Source: Tetracladium setigerum
Taxonomy: Eukaryota > Ascomycota > Leotiomycetes > Helotiales
Reading direction: 5' to 3'
DNA length: 64,000 bases
NCBI GenBank assembly: GCA_031472005.1
Contig: PZJY01000009.1
Span: forward strand, 310,001 to 374,000
The notes under the pieces are model-generated. The model was not told where the DNA came from. It searched no databases and saw nothing but the letters and a program-made list of their open reading frames with translations. Positions 1 through 11,435 of the stretch are shown one piece after another. The first letter of the stretch is position 1; every line of letters starts with the position of its first letter. A program made the position numbers and the translations under genes.

Positions 1-757
1 GCTGATTGATATTGTCGTGCAAAAACTGGTCAAGTAAAAATCCGTTTCCTGCCAAAATCTAGGAGATCAGTTTATGGCTCTGCTTCAAGATATCAACACT
101 TACTTCAATTCCATCTGCTCCAGACTTGACTGCGTTCACAGCTGTGTTGACGAAATCCTCTTTTATTTGCTCGATCTCGGAGATCGTGAGAGCGTGAGGT
201 ACCCCAAACGGTTCACCTGAGTGAGTATTGATACCAGTCTCTCCGATATCAGAAGCCGTCACAGGTCGATAGCCATATTCAGGCTCGGGAAGGCCCTCCC
301 TATCAAGGCCAACCTTGACCAGGGCCGGAGAAGAGGCTCGGCCGGGATGATACAGTTGTTGAAACCATATACCGCCGCCTTCATGAACTGCGTCAATGAC
401 TTTGGCAAGAGCTTCTTGCTGATCTTGACGATGAATCCCAACTTGATACACGGACAGCAAGTAGCTTGCAGTAACACCTGTGGCCTGAGAGATAAGTAGT
501 CCACCTGGAGTAGCTCGCTGTGCAAAGTACAATGCAGCTAGAGGCGATTCAGAACCTTTCAAACTTCTCGATCTACCAAGCGCTGCATGCACTACTCGGT
601 GCGATAGGGTAAAGGCTCCAACTCTCAGGGGTTTAAAAAGCTTCGCCGAGATTCTGTTGAATCCATCTGGAAGCGGGACTTGATCATCGTCGACATCAGT
701 GAACCCTTTGGTAGGACCTCTAGCGTTCGCCTGAGCGACAAGATCCAGGACTGACAT
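1..757 (-). CDS. Old yellow enzyme family NADH:flavin oxidoreductase, N-terminal part
   Basis: FMN-dependent ene-reductase of the old yellow enzyme family, expected to reduce activated C=C bonds in the cytosol. The start at 757 gives an N-terminus beginning MSVLDLVAQANARG, followed by the barrel entry motif around KLFKPLRVG. Further on come the HPGR-type motif (QQLYHPGRASS) and GADGIE. A 45-base intron (103 down to 59, GTAAGT...CTAG) interrupts the gene just after GIE. The second exon reads ILAGNGFLLDQFL, matching the family segment after the conserved Glu-Ile. The rest lies beyond base 1, so the C-terminal half is missing here. An upstream in-frame reading runs to 883, but its extra residues do not look like the family. 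It is divergent from the MFS gene to its right, 1.96 kb away. The family call is firm; the substrate is unknown. Confidence 0.88.
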
Positions 758-2714
758 ATTCCGAGGATGTGGAAGGAAGTTCTGGCGTGAACGAAGGCAA
801 TGAGAGATCAAGGAAGGAAGCAGGAAGCCTGAGGCGGATGGTGCAGTAAAACGGACTATCTCATTGCATTTATAACAGTTCACAAGATCGTATCTCCAAA
901 TTTCCTTTCACCCACTCCCGATACTTCGAGGTGTCGAACTCATCCTCCGCCACTTTTCTTTCTTCAAAGCGACATCGCAACTATCGCATGACTCGAAAAC
1001 AGATTAATAAAATGTCAGAATTACACCCATTCATTGCGTGCTTGAGGTCAACGATTCTGGGCTGTTGATCTATATGAATTGTGAAGCCGTTTGTTCAGGT
1101 TAGAGACAAATGATAAACGCTTTTGGGCAGTTCGAATATGAATTTCCGGCCAGTGATGTTGCACTAAGTGGGGCCTTCCGCCACGTTGTTTCTTCCCAGC
1201 AAACTGTTCACTAATCTTTCCTGACGCCCAGTTTTCCCCTATCCTGCAAGATTGTGGGGTGCTTGACTCGGCTAACGGCTTGACTTGACCTCAAGAGCGC
1301 GAGAGCCATACTGTACCATAGTTTAGTGTTTGAGGTTCTAAAAGTCAGTCTTCCCAGGACCGACTCAATGACTTGATTCGTGTAGAGCAACGGCGCGTTA
1401 CGACGCTGAGTGGTGTTTGATTCTCGTCGTGCGATGAATGGATCCTATTGTTAAAGGTGTCTGTGTTGACGGACTTCTCAGCGAGAGCGCGGGAAGCTTA
1501 GTAATCCATCCGAATGTCCAGAGAATACAATTGAAGCAAAAGGGTAGAGTGTGCATTGGGTGCGGATTGCTCATATTGGAAGGCAATGATGAAATCATGG
1601 ACCTTGTTTTATTGCTGTAATCCAGGCGTGCTCTTGGTCCCTTCATAACTATAGGTTTTGCAGCAATTTCTATTTGCTCGTCTCAAAAATCGCTTGAAGA
1701 AAATCCACTTACCTCGTTCTTTACTGATAATACTCAACCAAGGGTCACCCGTTATTGCAGGCAGTTTCAAACTTTTCGTGTTAAATAAAAGATGCGAAAT
1801 CATACCTGGACTTCCGAGTCTATGGAAAAGACAAAAACAGTCGCTGAGATCCGCAAACTCGCATACCTTCTCAATAAATCGATGTGGTACGATATTCCAT
1901 GTGAAGGAGTATAGCCTGTACGTATTTTGCTACTGAACCATAAAATAAGGCCCAGCAAGAAGTGATACCCGCTCTCGGTGTTACATGATCCTATATTACC
2001 GACCGTCCTCTGTGGCAGAATTTCCGATTACTATTCAATTTGTGCCTGTTCAAACATGCGCCACAACCCACACACCCAAGAGCCAAGATTCCCAGACAAT
2101 GTATCCACACACCTACGAGAAGTACTCCGTAGGGCGTCAGCTTATCTTTATCCTCGGAGTCCTCTATCATGAAATATCGGGAAATTTTTACTTGGAAAAC
2201 GGAGCCAAGGAAGGCAATGCATATTTGCCCACTTTTCACTACGCCTTCGTTCCTACACTTGCTGATTGATCTCTCCCGTTTTGACAGAGAAGAACAGTCT
2301 AATCGGGAGGAAATGAAGGTATCACAAACACGAGGGCACTTAGGAAGCGATACTTCTCTCTGTCAATCAAACATCGTTTCCACCAAATGGAAATTATAAT
2401 TAACATAGTCAAATTTTTGTGGATTAAGAATTTTCTTTTTTTTTTTGGGAAAAGGCGTCTAAGAATCTGAATTTTTATCTGCGAAAGCCGTCAAATTCTA
2501 GCTGTCGTGCCGCATACTGTGGAGAAGCTCTCTCGCAATAATAGATGCAATGATGTGATTTCTTCGTGCTCTCATCTACTCCGATAATAGGGATCTCTGG
2601 TGATTGAAAGTATTTACAGAAATCTATAAAACATTAGAGAGTAGCCCAAGTACAAACTGATCCAGGACCCAGCACATTTCTGAATTCCTCAATTTGATAC
2701 TTTTTACTACAATA
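758..2714. other. Intergenic region between divergent OYE and MFS genes
   Basis: About 1.96 kb between two divergently transcribed genes. I see only short overlapping open frames with no family resemblance, so no gene is called. The 3' part is AT-rich with a poly-T run near 2435 and holds the MFS promoter. Nothing repetitive was recognised. Confidence 0.5.
2625..2630 (+). promoter_or_regulatory. TATA-like box of the MFS gene
   Basis: TATAAA lies 85 bases upstream of the chosen ATG at 2715, a usual spacing for a fungal core promoter with a short leader. This is motif and position only. Confidence 0.4.
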
Positions 2715-4493
2715 ATGGCATCATCATCGCAAGAAAAGGCCCCCGAGGCAGCTAGCAGCATCGAGGCTGTGGATATCTCCGGTGATCCCTCCCTGGAGCA
2801 AAAGTCCGATCAACAGCGGAAGGAAGTAGATGTAGCCTATACCGCTTTCCAAGAGATCCAGGGCAGAGAGATCACAGAAGAAGAATACAAACGTGTTCTT
2901 CGTAAGATAGATCTGCATTTGATGCCGTAAGTTCTCATTCTTTCTTGTCCCTTTTTCGTGATCATAGAGCTGTAGTTAACAATACCCAGTCTCCTCATGA
3001 TCACAGGCTTTCTCCAATATTTCGACAAGCAAGCTCTCAACTATGCGGTCAACTATAATCTCAGGAAGGATCTTGGACTTGTCGGCAGCCAATACTCCTG
3101 GGCAGGCTCCATGTTTTACTTCGGTTATCTAGTTTGGCAGTTCCCTTCGCTGTTATTGCTCCAACGCTTTCCAGTTGGTTCATACTTTTTCTCTCAAGTG
3201 TTTCTATGGGGTGTGTTCAGCTTTGGCCTTGCTGGTGTCACGAACTTTGCAGGTATAGCGGCATTGAGATTTCTGATCGGAGCTGCCGAATCTGTCCAAT
3301 TAGCTGCTTTCGCGTAAGTCAACTAGTCCTTCACACTGGATAATTTCACTTATTGACACAATCAATGACCAGTCTAATCACTGGAATGTATTATAAGAGA
3401 CAAGAACAGCCACTTCGTTTGCTTGGGTGGTATGCCATGAACGGTATAGCCATCATTGCTGGAGGCCTTTTCGCTTACGGAGTGGGACACTTCGGTGGAA
3501 CCGTACCTAAGTGGAAGTACCCGTTCTTGATTAGTGGAGCGCTTTCAGTAACCTGGGCCGGTGTTCTCTGGTTCACTCTTCCATCGAATCCAGCCACAGC
3601 CTGGTTTTTAACTACAGAAGAACGATTGATTGCCATCGCCCGGGTCCAAGAAAATCAAACAGGCGTCGAATCGAAGGTCTTCAAGAAGGAGCAAGCTATT
3701 GAAGCACTTCTTGATCCTAAAGTGTGGATTAATGCTTTGTCGATGGGCTCCGGTAATATTCTTGGAGGAGTCGGTAGCGTAAGTATCCCTTCGTCTCTCC
3801 CAATTAAGGACTAACAGCTCTAACAATCTGATTCTAGTTTGCCGCTCTTGTCATTCGCAGTTTTGGGTTTACAACTCTCCAAACTACCCTCATTCAATGT
3901 CCTACAGGGTTGATTGACCTATTTTCACTATTCTTCTTCACCATTCTAGCTACATACATTCCAAAGTCTCGTCTCATCCTGTCGAGTATTGCGTCAAGTA
4001 TAGCTCTAGCAGGTGCTGCTATACTGTACGCAACTCCTCCGAGTAATCGATGGCTCGCGATTACAGGATTCTGGATGGCAACGGGTTTTATACCCACGAG
4101 TTTCATTCTGGGACTGGGCACAATCTCTGCCAACATTGGTGGGCATACAAAGAAGATCACAGCCCAAGCTATTTTCTTCTTGTGCTACTCTATTGGAAGT
4201 AAGTTCTATCAATTGATTTTTTGGCTTCATTGAAATCATTGGCTGACAGAGAATCAGATATTGTTGGCCCACAACTATACACGACAGCTCCGTACCGACA
4301 AGGGCTTCGTGCCAACGTGGTTTCATTGGCTATTGTAGTTGTATTGGGTCTCACACAACTGGTTTACCTCACCTGGGAGAATAGAAAGCGCCGCACTTAT
4401 CTTGAAGCGCATCGTCATGAGTTGAACGAGGCGGATTTCCAGTTTCGTGATCTCACTGACAAGCAGAATCCATTCTGCTTTAACGTCATCTAA
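2715..4493 (+). CDS. MFS transporter, allantoate permease (Dal5-like, ACS) family
   Basis: Plasma-membrane carrier of the anion:cation symporter branch of the major facilitator superfamily, related to fungal allantoate, nicotinate, pantothenate and other organic-anion permeases. Five exons fit exactly: 2715-2926, 2990-3313, 3373-3778, 3838-4198 and 4258-4493. They sum to 512 residues with every phase matching. The N-terminus is hydrophilic (about 60 residues). The first helix follows PLLMITGFLQYFDKQALNYA, a hallmark position of this family. Later segments include the RFLIGAAESVQ loop, the long central linker after ATAWFLTTEERL, and the late NIVGPQLY motif (family form GNIIGPQ). The C-terminal tail is Glu/Arg-rich. 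The gene is intact, with no frameshift. It is divergent from the OYE gene. The substrate cannot be read from sequence. Confidence 0.93.
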
Positions 4494-5533
4494 GAATTGT
4501 GCTACTGGAGATAGATAGTGGGTGACTGATCTCGTCAATAATTTCATAGGCTTGATACTCCTCATTTATACTGGTCTAATTGACGTCTCATTGGTACTGG
4601 ATATAGGTTGCAAGGAATTAGATCAAGAAAAAGGGGATAATGTACACTACCCGGTTTTCCCAATTTGGCGAGTGTACCTTCTCCAGGCCAGTTCGAGCGC
4701 TCAAATTTCGCAAACGATCCTTGAAAATGCATTTATGAGTTAAATCCTGTGCCACTAAAAACGCCAGTTTGTATATGTAGATACCTAAAGATAAGCCCTA
4801 GTGGTAAAAAAAAACATAGTTAAATCAACGTCTTTATAGACATATATGAAAGAAACGTTTGGTCAATCTACGGAAGAACCAATACTTACGTACTCCTGGG
4901 ACTGAGAAGAACCCGTTTTGCGAACTGGACACTTCTAGTTAAAATATAAACATTATAGCTAGCAAAACGAAACACTCTAACTAAAATAGAACATATAACA
5001 GCAGGAACTCGCTAGTGGTCACCCACTTGAGTATTAATCTACCGATCTAAGGCTTATATATAGTTATCGACTAAAAAAGCATCCGGGTAGGTCTCCAACC
5101 GCCACTTTTTCCTAGGCCTTACTATCATTTAAGCCTTTCCTGGTTCCAACTTTAACTTTGCTGGTACTGTGAACATTTCTGGTACTGTGCAGTTGGGCGA
5201 TAAAAGTACTAGTGCTAATGTAAATTTCGACGCTCACGGGCTTTAGAATTGGTTTGTCGCCCATTTTTGACCAGTTATATATCAAAAGATGCTGCAAATA
5301 TTCATTGCATATCCAAGCGGTAGAGCGAGAGAACAAGATGGCGGTCATCGTAGAAACAGACTGCTCTACCCGTTTCAGGGTGATTTTACTGTAGGTCAAA
5401 GTGGTTATAAGACGCTATTGATCGCAAGATGGTGGGTTTAGGGAAAATATGTATTTATAGCTTCAAGAGGATAAAGCAGAACTTTAGCAACACGACCATG
5501 CAAAAGAAGTACCCTGAAATTTCACAAAAATCA
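4494..5533. other. Gene-free AT-rich interval with a decayed 5S rRNA copy
   Basis: About 1 kb between convergent genes. The stretch from about 4780 to 5110 is rich in TA dinucleotides and contains the 5S rRNA relic listed separately. A 95-codon minus-strand open frame (5112-5399) has no recognisable domain and is not called. The composition suggests old mobile or repeat DNA, but no intact element is visible. Confidence 0.5.
4991..5085 (-). pseudogene. Degenerate 5S rRNA gene copy
   Basis: Read on the minus strand, the last 35 or so bases run GTGGGTGACCACTAGCGAG followed by TTCCTGCTGTTATATGT. This closely matches the 3' half of ascomycete 5S rRNA, including the C-box-like GGTGACCAC and the terminal CCTGCTGTTGTATGT-type helix strand. 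The preceding stretch keeps an AAGCC match and then decays. Most differences are C to T or G to A. The 5' third of a 5S gene (GACCATAGGGTG-type) is not recognisable, so this is a relic or a 5S-derived element rather than a working gene. Confidence 0.7.
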
Positions 5534-8500
5534 TTACATCTTCCCACCCTCAACATCCTCCACAAACTCCTCCCAAGCACCCCACTCCCCAAGAACCTCC
5601 TTCATACAAACAATAATCTCATCCACCGTCTCCAAAAATCCAACCCATCCCTCGACAGCACTGCAATACCTCCTCGCATCCTTCATCTCCACCATCCCCA
5701 TCATCCTTACCACCCCTTCCTTCATCCCCGCTCATTCATAACCCTGCCTCCTAGCAGCCCCGGCAACAACGCCGGTAACGCCTTTCCCGTCCGCATTCCC
5801 AAATCCATAACCCCCAACACAGCAATCACATCCCCTACCACTCGCTCATCTCTACATCTAGTAGCAGCTTCAAAGTGAGCGCGAAGTTCGGGAGAAAGTG
5901 TGGAGACAATGTGTGTTAGAACGCCGAGATGCATGTTTAGTTGAGTGACAAGCGAAGAGATGCGGGTTAGTGTTAGGTACGACCAGGGACTGGAACTGAA
6001 CTCGTAGCGAAGGTTCAGGAGAAGGGGATGGAGTTCATTAATTGCTTCGTAGGTGGAAAGTAATTTCGATTCAATATGCGGCTGGAGAGTTTGGGGGTTG
6101 GGATGGGACGCGAATATTGCGAAGAGGGATGATCTGTGGGAAGAGACAAGTTAGCGATTGTCTGGCCACCGAAGTTGTCTACACTTACTGGCTTGAAATA
6201 ATGCTCGCTAAAGAACGTGACACATGAAGGGTTGCCGAAGTAGGCGAAGGAATGAATTGGATAATACCTGCTGTTGAACAACCGATCAAAATAAGTAAAG
6301 TTCGACGCCAGAACATTTCATAACCTAAACCTGTAGGAGCGATGGTAGGAATACGTCTGCTTCTTGTTAACAACTGGAGATGTGCCAAAGTGTTATTCGC
6401 GTAAGGAAACCTACGTATCCACGTAACTGTTTGCTATAATAAGGAAAACCGTTGCAACACTCAAGATCGTGGCTTGGAGAAAGGGTTGGGGAACCCGAAG
6501 ACGGAAGTACATCCCGATAACAATGACTACGGCCATAGTAGCTGAGAGGCCATATGGATTTCCATCCCCGAGGCCAGATCCCATATACCATGCTGCCATT
6601 CCAACTAAGCCTCCCAAAACTGTACCGAAAATCTTGGACGCCTGTCAATCAAATTAGTTCTATAGTTCTAGAGCCCCAAATACTCTGTTCAAAAGAAACT
6701 TACCAATCCGAACGTAAATTCTGCCATGTACGGCATAAGACCAGTCTGTGCCATAAGCAAGGCCCAAAGACCCTTCTCCCGGTAGTAAAACCCCGCTGTC
6801 GACGGTACAACAGCTGGGATACCCAAAACAACTGTAGCTAACACAACACGGGCAGCGTAGATACCTTCGGTATGGAAAATCCAGTTTTTAGTTGTTAGGA
6901 TGGCTTTCGAAAGCATAGACCTTTGTCTGATGGGATTCCTTCGGGCTTGATCCTCATATCCATTTCCCCTCTTGTATCTTTCTCCAAAGACCTTCTTCTC
7001 ATCGGGATCATCATACGTTGACCGAGGAAGGGCCATGATTGGAGTTGGGGAATTTCCAGTTGCCCACGCAAAAGCCTTTCGAAGTCCGCTGGGAAACCAC
7101 ACGGTAGATTTTGTACGTTTCTTTTCCAGGAGGATAAAAGCTTCCAAAAATGCGCAAATAGAACTTGCAACAGCTAGTACACGAGTTTCGAAAGCGAGGC
7201 CACCAATAAGCCCCTCGAAAGATGGGGTTTTACCGGCGAGGTCGCTTAGAACTCTTCCTTCGGCGTCGAATAGATGCTCGTGAATCTCCAAAAGTGTATC
7301 TGCATTTGATTCCACAAACTCAAGCCGAAGTCTTTTCAAATGCTCTAACATCTCCTCTCGCTTGTTCGCCATCTCTAGACATTGTGTCTGAGTTGGTTTT
7401 CGGAACCACCTCTTACTATTGACTTGATGGATCCCATCGAGACTAGTTTCAAGAGCTTCGCTGCAAGCGAGGAGGATAGGACGACTTTTATTTTCTTCGA
7501 CTACCATTATTCTTTTCATGAGATCATCAAGCCCCTCATATCCTGGTTTTATGGTGTTGTCGAAAATTGACATCTCAATTTCCATGTTGATTGGATTGGT
7601 TTTCGCTTTCTTGGGGTTGTTCTGGGCATGTTCTCCTTTCTCTGCAACACCAAGATAGTGATTAGCCAACCCTATGAAAGTCATAATCAAACTCTTCAGT
7701 GGGGTCTCTAGTGACAAGATATCATCGGCGTTGAACCTTCCATAGGAGAAATCGACCTTCAGAAATGTGTAGGCACCCTCAACCTCCGAATATGCACCAA
7801 CTAATTCCTCAAGAAGGATTTTCAACTCCTTGTGTCTGGGAACCTCTGGATATCTCTTAAGACTGAGAAGCGAAATGTTGTTGAGCTCTTTCATAGGTTT
7901 GAGAATCTTTCCCATTCCTTCCATTACAAGGTGAGAGGTCGATTCTGGATATATCAAGAGCGAGGATGCCATTGAAGCACCTATGCCCACGAATCCGGGT
8001 TTGACAAGATTCATAGGTAGCATGCCTAGAAATGATGGTACCAGCGGTCCAGTTGTGAGAAAAAGGTCCGCGACTACAATCGCAAAGACTTGAGTAAGTG
8101 TAATCTTTGGATTCGCTGCTCGTAACCTCGACTGCATCGCATCAGCTACATTCCAGCACCCAACATACCTGGTTCAATACTTACTATAAAATAGATAAAC
8201 ACACAGATCAAAACAAAATACACAGCAGTGACCCGAGTATCGAGTGCGAACCCATCAAAGAGAAGTTCCTGCATGATAACCGCAGAGTTCCTTCCAGTCG
8301 AATTCACCAATGCAGAAGTCTCTTGTTGAAGTCTCTGATTGAGAGCTGTAACCGCTGCATCAGACCTCGCAGGTAGTGCAGCTTTCATGACAGCTACTCC
8401 CCATGCCCAGCCTAGGCACATGCCGACAATCATGGTCATTCCTCCCAGGAGAATCGTCAAGGTAACGCCAGCTGGAGGTAGGATAAATACTACGATCCTA

Positions 8501-8854
8501 GATTTTCAGTCAGCTTATGGATCGGAACCATAACAATTTCCTATTCCAAGCAAGTACGTACGCAGCAAAAAAAACAGCCGTGCCAAAATTCGCCAAGATA
8601 GGATCTATGAACATGAGTATTGCACAAGTCCATGCCGCCACCGAGCCTTTAATCAGATTCTGAAAGTCTTTTCTGGTGAAACCTCGGAATAAACGGGGCA
8701 ACTGGCGTTTTCTCGATCCTGGGGCGTGAGGGTGCGTTGTGAAATATATGCCCTCGATTCGTGTGAGGTCCGCATTTGAAGCTGAATCCATCTGGTTGGA
8801 TTCTGAATGTTTGTGACCTTTGCTGTTTCCCAATAGCGACTGTTCGGACGTCAT
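5534..8854 (-). CDS. ArAE/FUSC-type membrane protein (DUF2421, aromatic acid exporter-like), one-base frameshift near the end
   Basis: Large multi-spanning membrane protein of the fungal ArAE_2_N/DUF2421 group, related to aromatic acid exporters and yeast Bre4. Six exons on the minus strand: 8854-8562, 8497-8185, 8131-6704, 6641-6415, 6359-6189 and 6133-5534, for about 1010 residues. Two blocks of hydrophobic helices are present. The N-terminal block includes VVFILPPAGVTLTILLGGM. The second, after residue 650, includes GLVGMAAWYMGSGLGDG and SATMAVVIVIGMYF. A soluble helical linker separates them. Exon junctions are in phase throughout. Near 5725 the frame breaks: one frame stops with ...VMNERG, while the next continues MKEGVVRMMG... 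to FVEDVEGGKM. One extra G in the GGGG run (plus-strand CCCC at about 5726-5729) joins them. This probably reflects an assembly error. The exported compound is unknown. Confidence 0.85.
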
Positions 8855-9519
8855 CGCTCTGTCTGGGGTGGAAAATAGCGACGGCGAGAGGGGATAGATG
8901 AGTGGCTGTGAAGGCGCCTGCAAAGAGGAGAAAAGAAATCTTCTTGAACGAGACAATACCAGATTTATATACAATCAACCTAAAGGAAAGGAAAGGAGAA
9001 CAGATATAAAGAGAAGTTAAACTTTGGATCTCCAAATGGACATCGATACGAGTACGAAACCAAGGCTTGGCTCACCGCGACTTAGAGTTCCAACAGAACG
9101 GCAGAAACGAGGGATCGACCAGCCCTCGACCAAAACACTACTCCGTGACAGGCTCATCGCACGTAAGAAAAAAGCGATTAATTTCAGAGGGTTGAGATGA
9201 TGCGGAAGTCGGAAGCTGTTGTGTGCATAAATGCGGGTACAGGATACCCGACAAGATTTTATGCAATAAGTACTGGTATCGCCTGTAATTGATTTGAACT
9301 TATATCTCGAGTGATGCCCTTCGTAGATGTACTTTTGAACCCCGGAAACCTTGGCAAACCCAGAGCTCGCTCGCAGCAATATAATATATAATATATCTTC
9401 CTGCAATTTAGATCAGCAATATCACATCCCTTCGCCCTTAACTAACTAAGCCTGAATCCCACATCCAGACTCCAGACTCCAATGCAAGACCGCTACCTTC
9501 TTCTCTCGCAAAACTGGAA
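8855..9519. other. Upstream region of the ArAE-like gene, no gene seen
   Basis: About 665 bases. Short minus-strand frames exist but lack a credible start and any domain. The part near 8930-9000 is the likely leader of the ArAE-like gene; 9360-9400 is TA-rich. No repeat was recognised. Confidence 0.5.
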
Positions 9520-10007
9520 TCAGGTGGCGTATGCCTCAACGTGGATCCCCAGGCCGAACTCGTTGGTCACCTGCCAGGCGAGGTTGATGCCGCGCTGCTG
9601 GCAGCTCTTGTTAAGGCGGTCGAGGTAGGCGCGGAGGCGCGGGAGGAAGCTTGCGTTGTCGATATTAGCCTCCATGCACAGGCACGTGCGGCGGAGCACC
9701 TCCATGATGCTATACTTCGCCGGCTCGCTGTCGATGATTTGGCGTAGTTTGCGCACAATACCCTCTAACTCACACATGGCCGTCAATGGGCCGGAAGCGT
9801 GCAAGGCGGCTCACGACACCCTACGTGCTCTGCTACATCGCGAGCGTGCGGATCTTCAGCAGGGCAGCATTGGCCTTAGCAAAACCCATAGTTGTCAGGG
9901 GTGGCCACCACGTTTGGGCGAGGCATAAACGTGGGTTGCGGCATCACCGGCGGCTTGGTGGAGAAGTAGGGCAGAGTCGCGGCGCTGGCAGGCTTCACAG
10001 GGTCCAT
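9520..10007 (-). pseudogene. Broken GC-rich gene of unknown function
   Basis: A GC-rich block in AT-rich surroundings, with coding-like composition on the minus strand. It opens with ATG at 10007 (MDPVKPASAATLPYFSTK) preceded by a promoter-like CA-rich, TATATA-containing stretch. The frame changes near the GGGTTTTGC run at about 9888-9896 (AKANAALLKIRTLAM), meets two TAG codons, then changes again. It resumes as ELEGIVRKLRQIIDSEPAK and ends at a stop at 9520 (...LGIHVEAYAT). Both TAGs could come from CAG by a CpA-to-TpA change. The C-terminal 90 residues are helical, with Cys and Leu. I do not recognise the family. It may be a decayed native gene or a transferred fragment. Confidence 0.5.
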
Positions 10008-11435
10008 CAGGCTATAGAAGTTTGTGTTTATGTTTATGTGGTTGTATATAGTTGGTATGTTAGTTGTTTTGTGTTGTGAAGCGCTGTATTATATTGTTTA
10101 TGTTTAGATTAGTTATTTATCTTATACTCGCGACTGTGATGAACAGAATTTTTAAGCACGGGTAACTAGTATGTATGACATAATTGATGACTATCAGCTT
10201 CAATTAAGCGAATGCTACTGAGCCCCCAATAAACACCATAATGACGCTGATAATTACGCCAAACTAAAATAGAAGCTCGTTTAAATCGAGATGAAGCCCA
10301 CACTATTAAGAAATATAGATTCTTCGATATGTAGAATAGAAGCAAGAGCGGTAATTCCGTGATCTCAATTGTAACGAAGGCTGCCAAATCATAAACAATT
10401 ACCTCGCGGTGGCTTTCAGAACGTAAGATTTTGGAATCTAACGAGCACTGTTCTAAACTTAAGAGATTGGGGAAGCTTAGACGAAAGGCTTCGCTTGATA
10501 AGACCTTAAGCCAACTATTCTGTAACTACTTACTTTGAAATTCACCATAGAAGCTTTGCCCCCTTTGCCATGAATTATGTCTTTGATTTTCTGGGATCCG
10601 TAAGTAAGCCTCCCAGCCTCTTTATCTTTGTTTTCTTTAATGCAGAAACTTCTCTTCTTTTACCTGTAGTAATTCTCCTCAATACTCTTCTTAGGACAGA
10701 AATCCTAAAGCATTAATCTTTAAGCTCTATAATATGTAGGGGATAATATTATACAAATATAATACCAGCCTTAAATTATCTTCGGGATCTAGATATCTAA
10801 ATAGGATATTGCCTTCGTCATTAATATTCTTTAAGCTCTTGCACCCAGCCAAATGGCTAAGCCCTCTTGGTATTATATACTCTCTGTTCTGCTTATATAC
10901 AGAGGAGATATCTAATTGCTCTAAGCAACAGGGAAGATATAAAATTGCCTTTCCGATCTCTGAGGACAAGAAGTCGGGTTGTGCTTTGTCGGTATGGGGT
11001 AAAATTGGGCTGATAAAAGGAAAGGAAGCAAACTGGAATAGGATTTGGGGATTTGAAGCGCGATTAATGGGAGGTGAGTGTTGTGGAGTTGAGGTGATCA
11101 GCAAGAAAAGGGCTACTCCTGGAATTTGGTTATGATTGGCTCATTGGGGAATTGCAAACAAAGTTTCCGATGAGGCAGATTAAGATTTGCCATTTCACAA
11201 GTCGATGATTGGGGAGACTGACGTGATGTCCGTTTTGCCTCTGGAAGGGAAAATAGGAGAGCAAACAATAGCCAGACCAGGCTGCTTGGTATTATTATAA
11301 TCTATGGGTTGTTGCTAGGGTTACAGAAAATGGCACCGACAAGTATCTAGTCCCATCCAAACAAGGGTTGCTACAAAATTCTAGAATCAAAGTAAAAGAA
11401 GTGAGAGATGTGTCCCGTCACAGCCGTCCCACCAT
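10008..11435. other. AT-rich gene-free interval
   Basis: About 1.4 kb. The piece from 10640 to 10960 is especially rich in TA and AT steps and in oligo-T/oligo-A, with overlapping open frames on both strands (10727-11104 and 10809-11135). None resembles a known protein. It looks like old, mutated mobile or repeat DNA, but no terminal repeats or polymerase motifs can be shown. Confidence 0.45.

Noticed and set aside
5112..5399. 95-codon minus-strand frame
   Set aside because: AT-rich repeat-like block, no clear homology.
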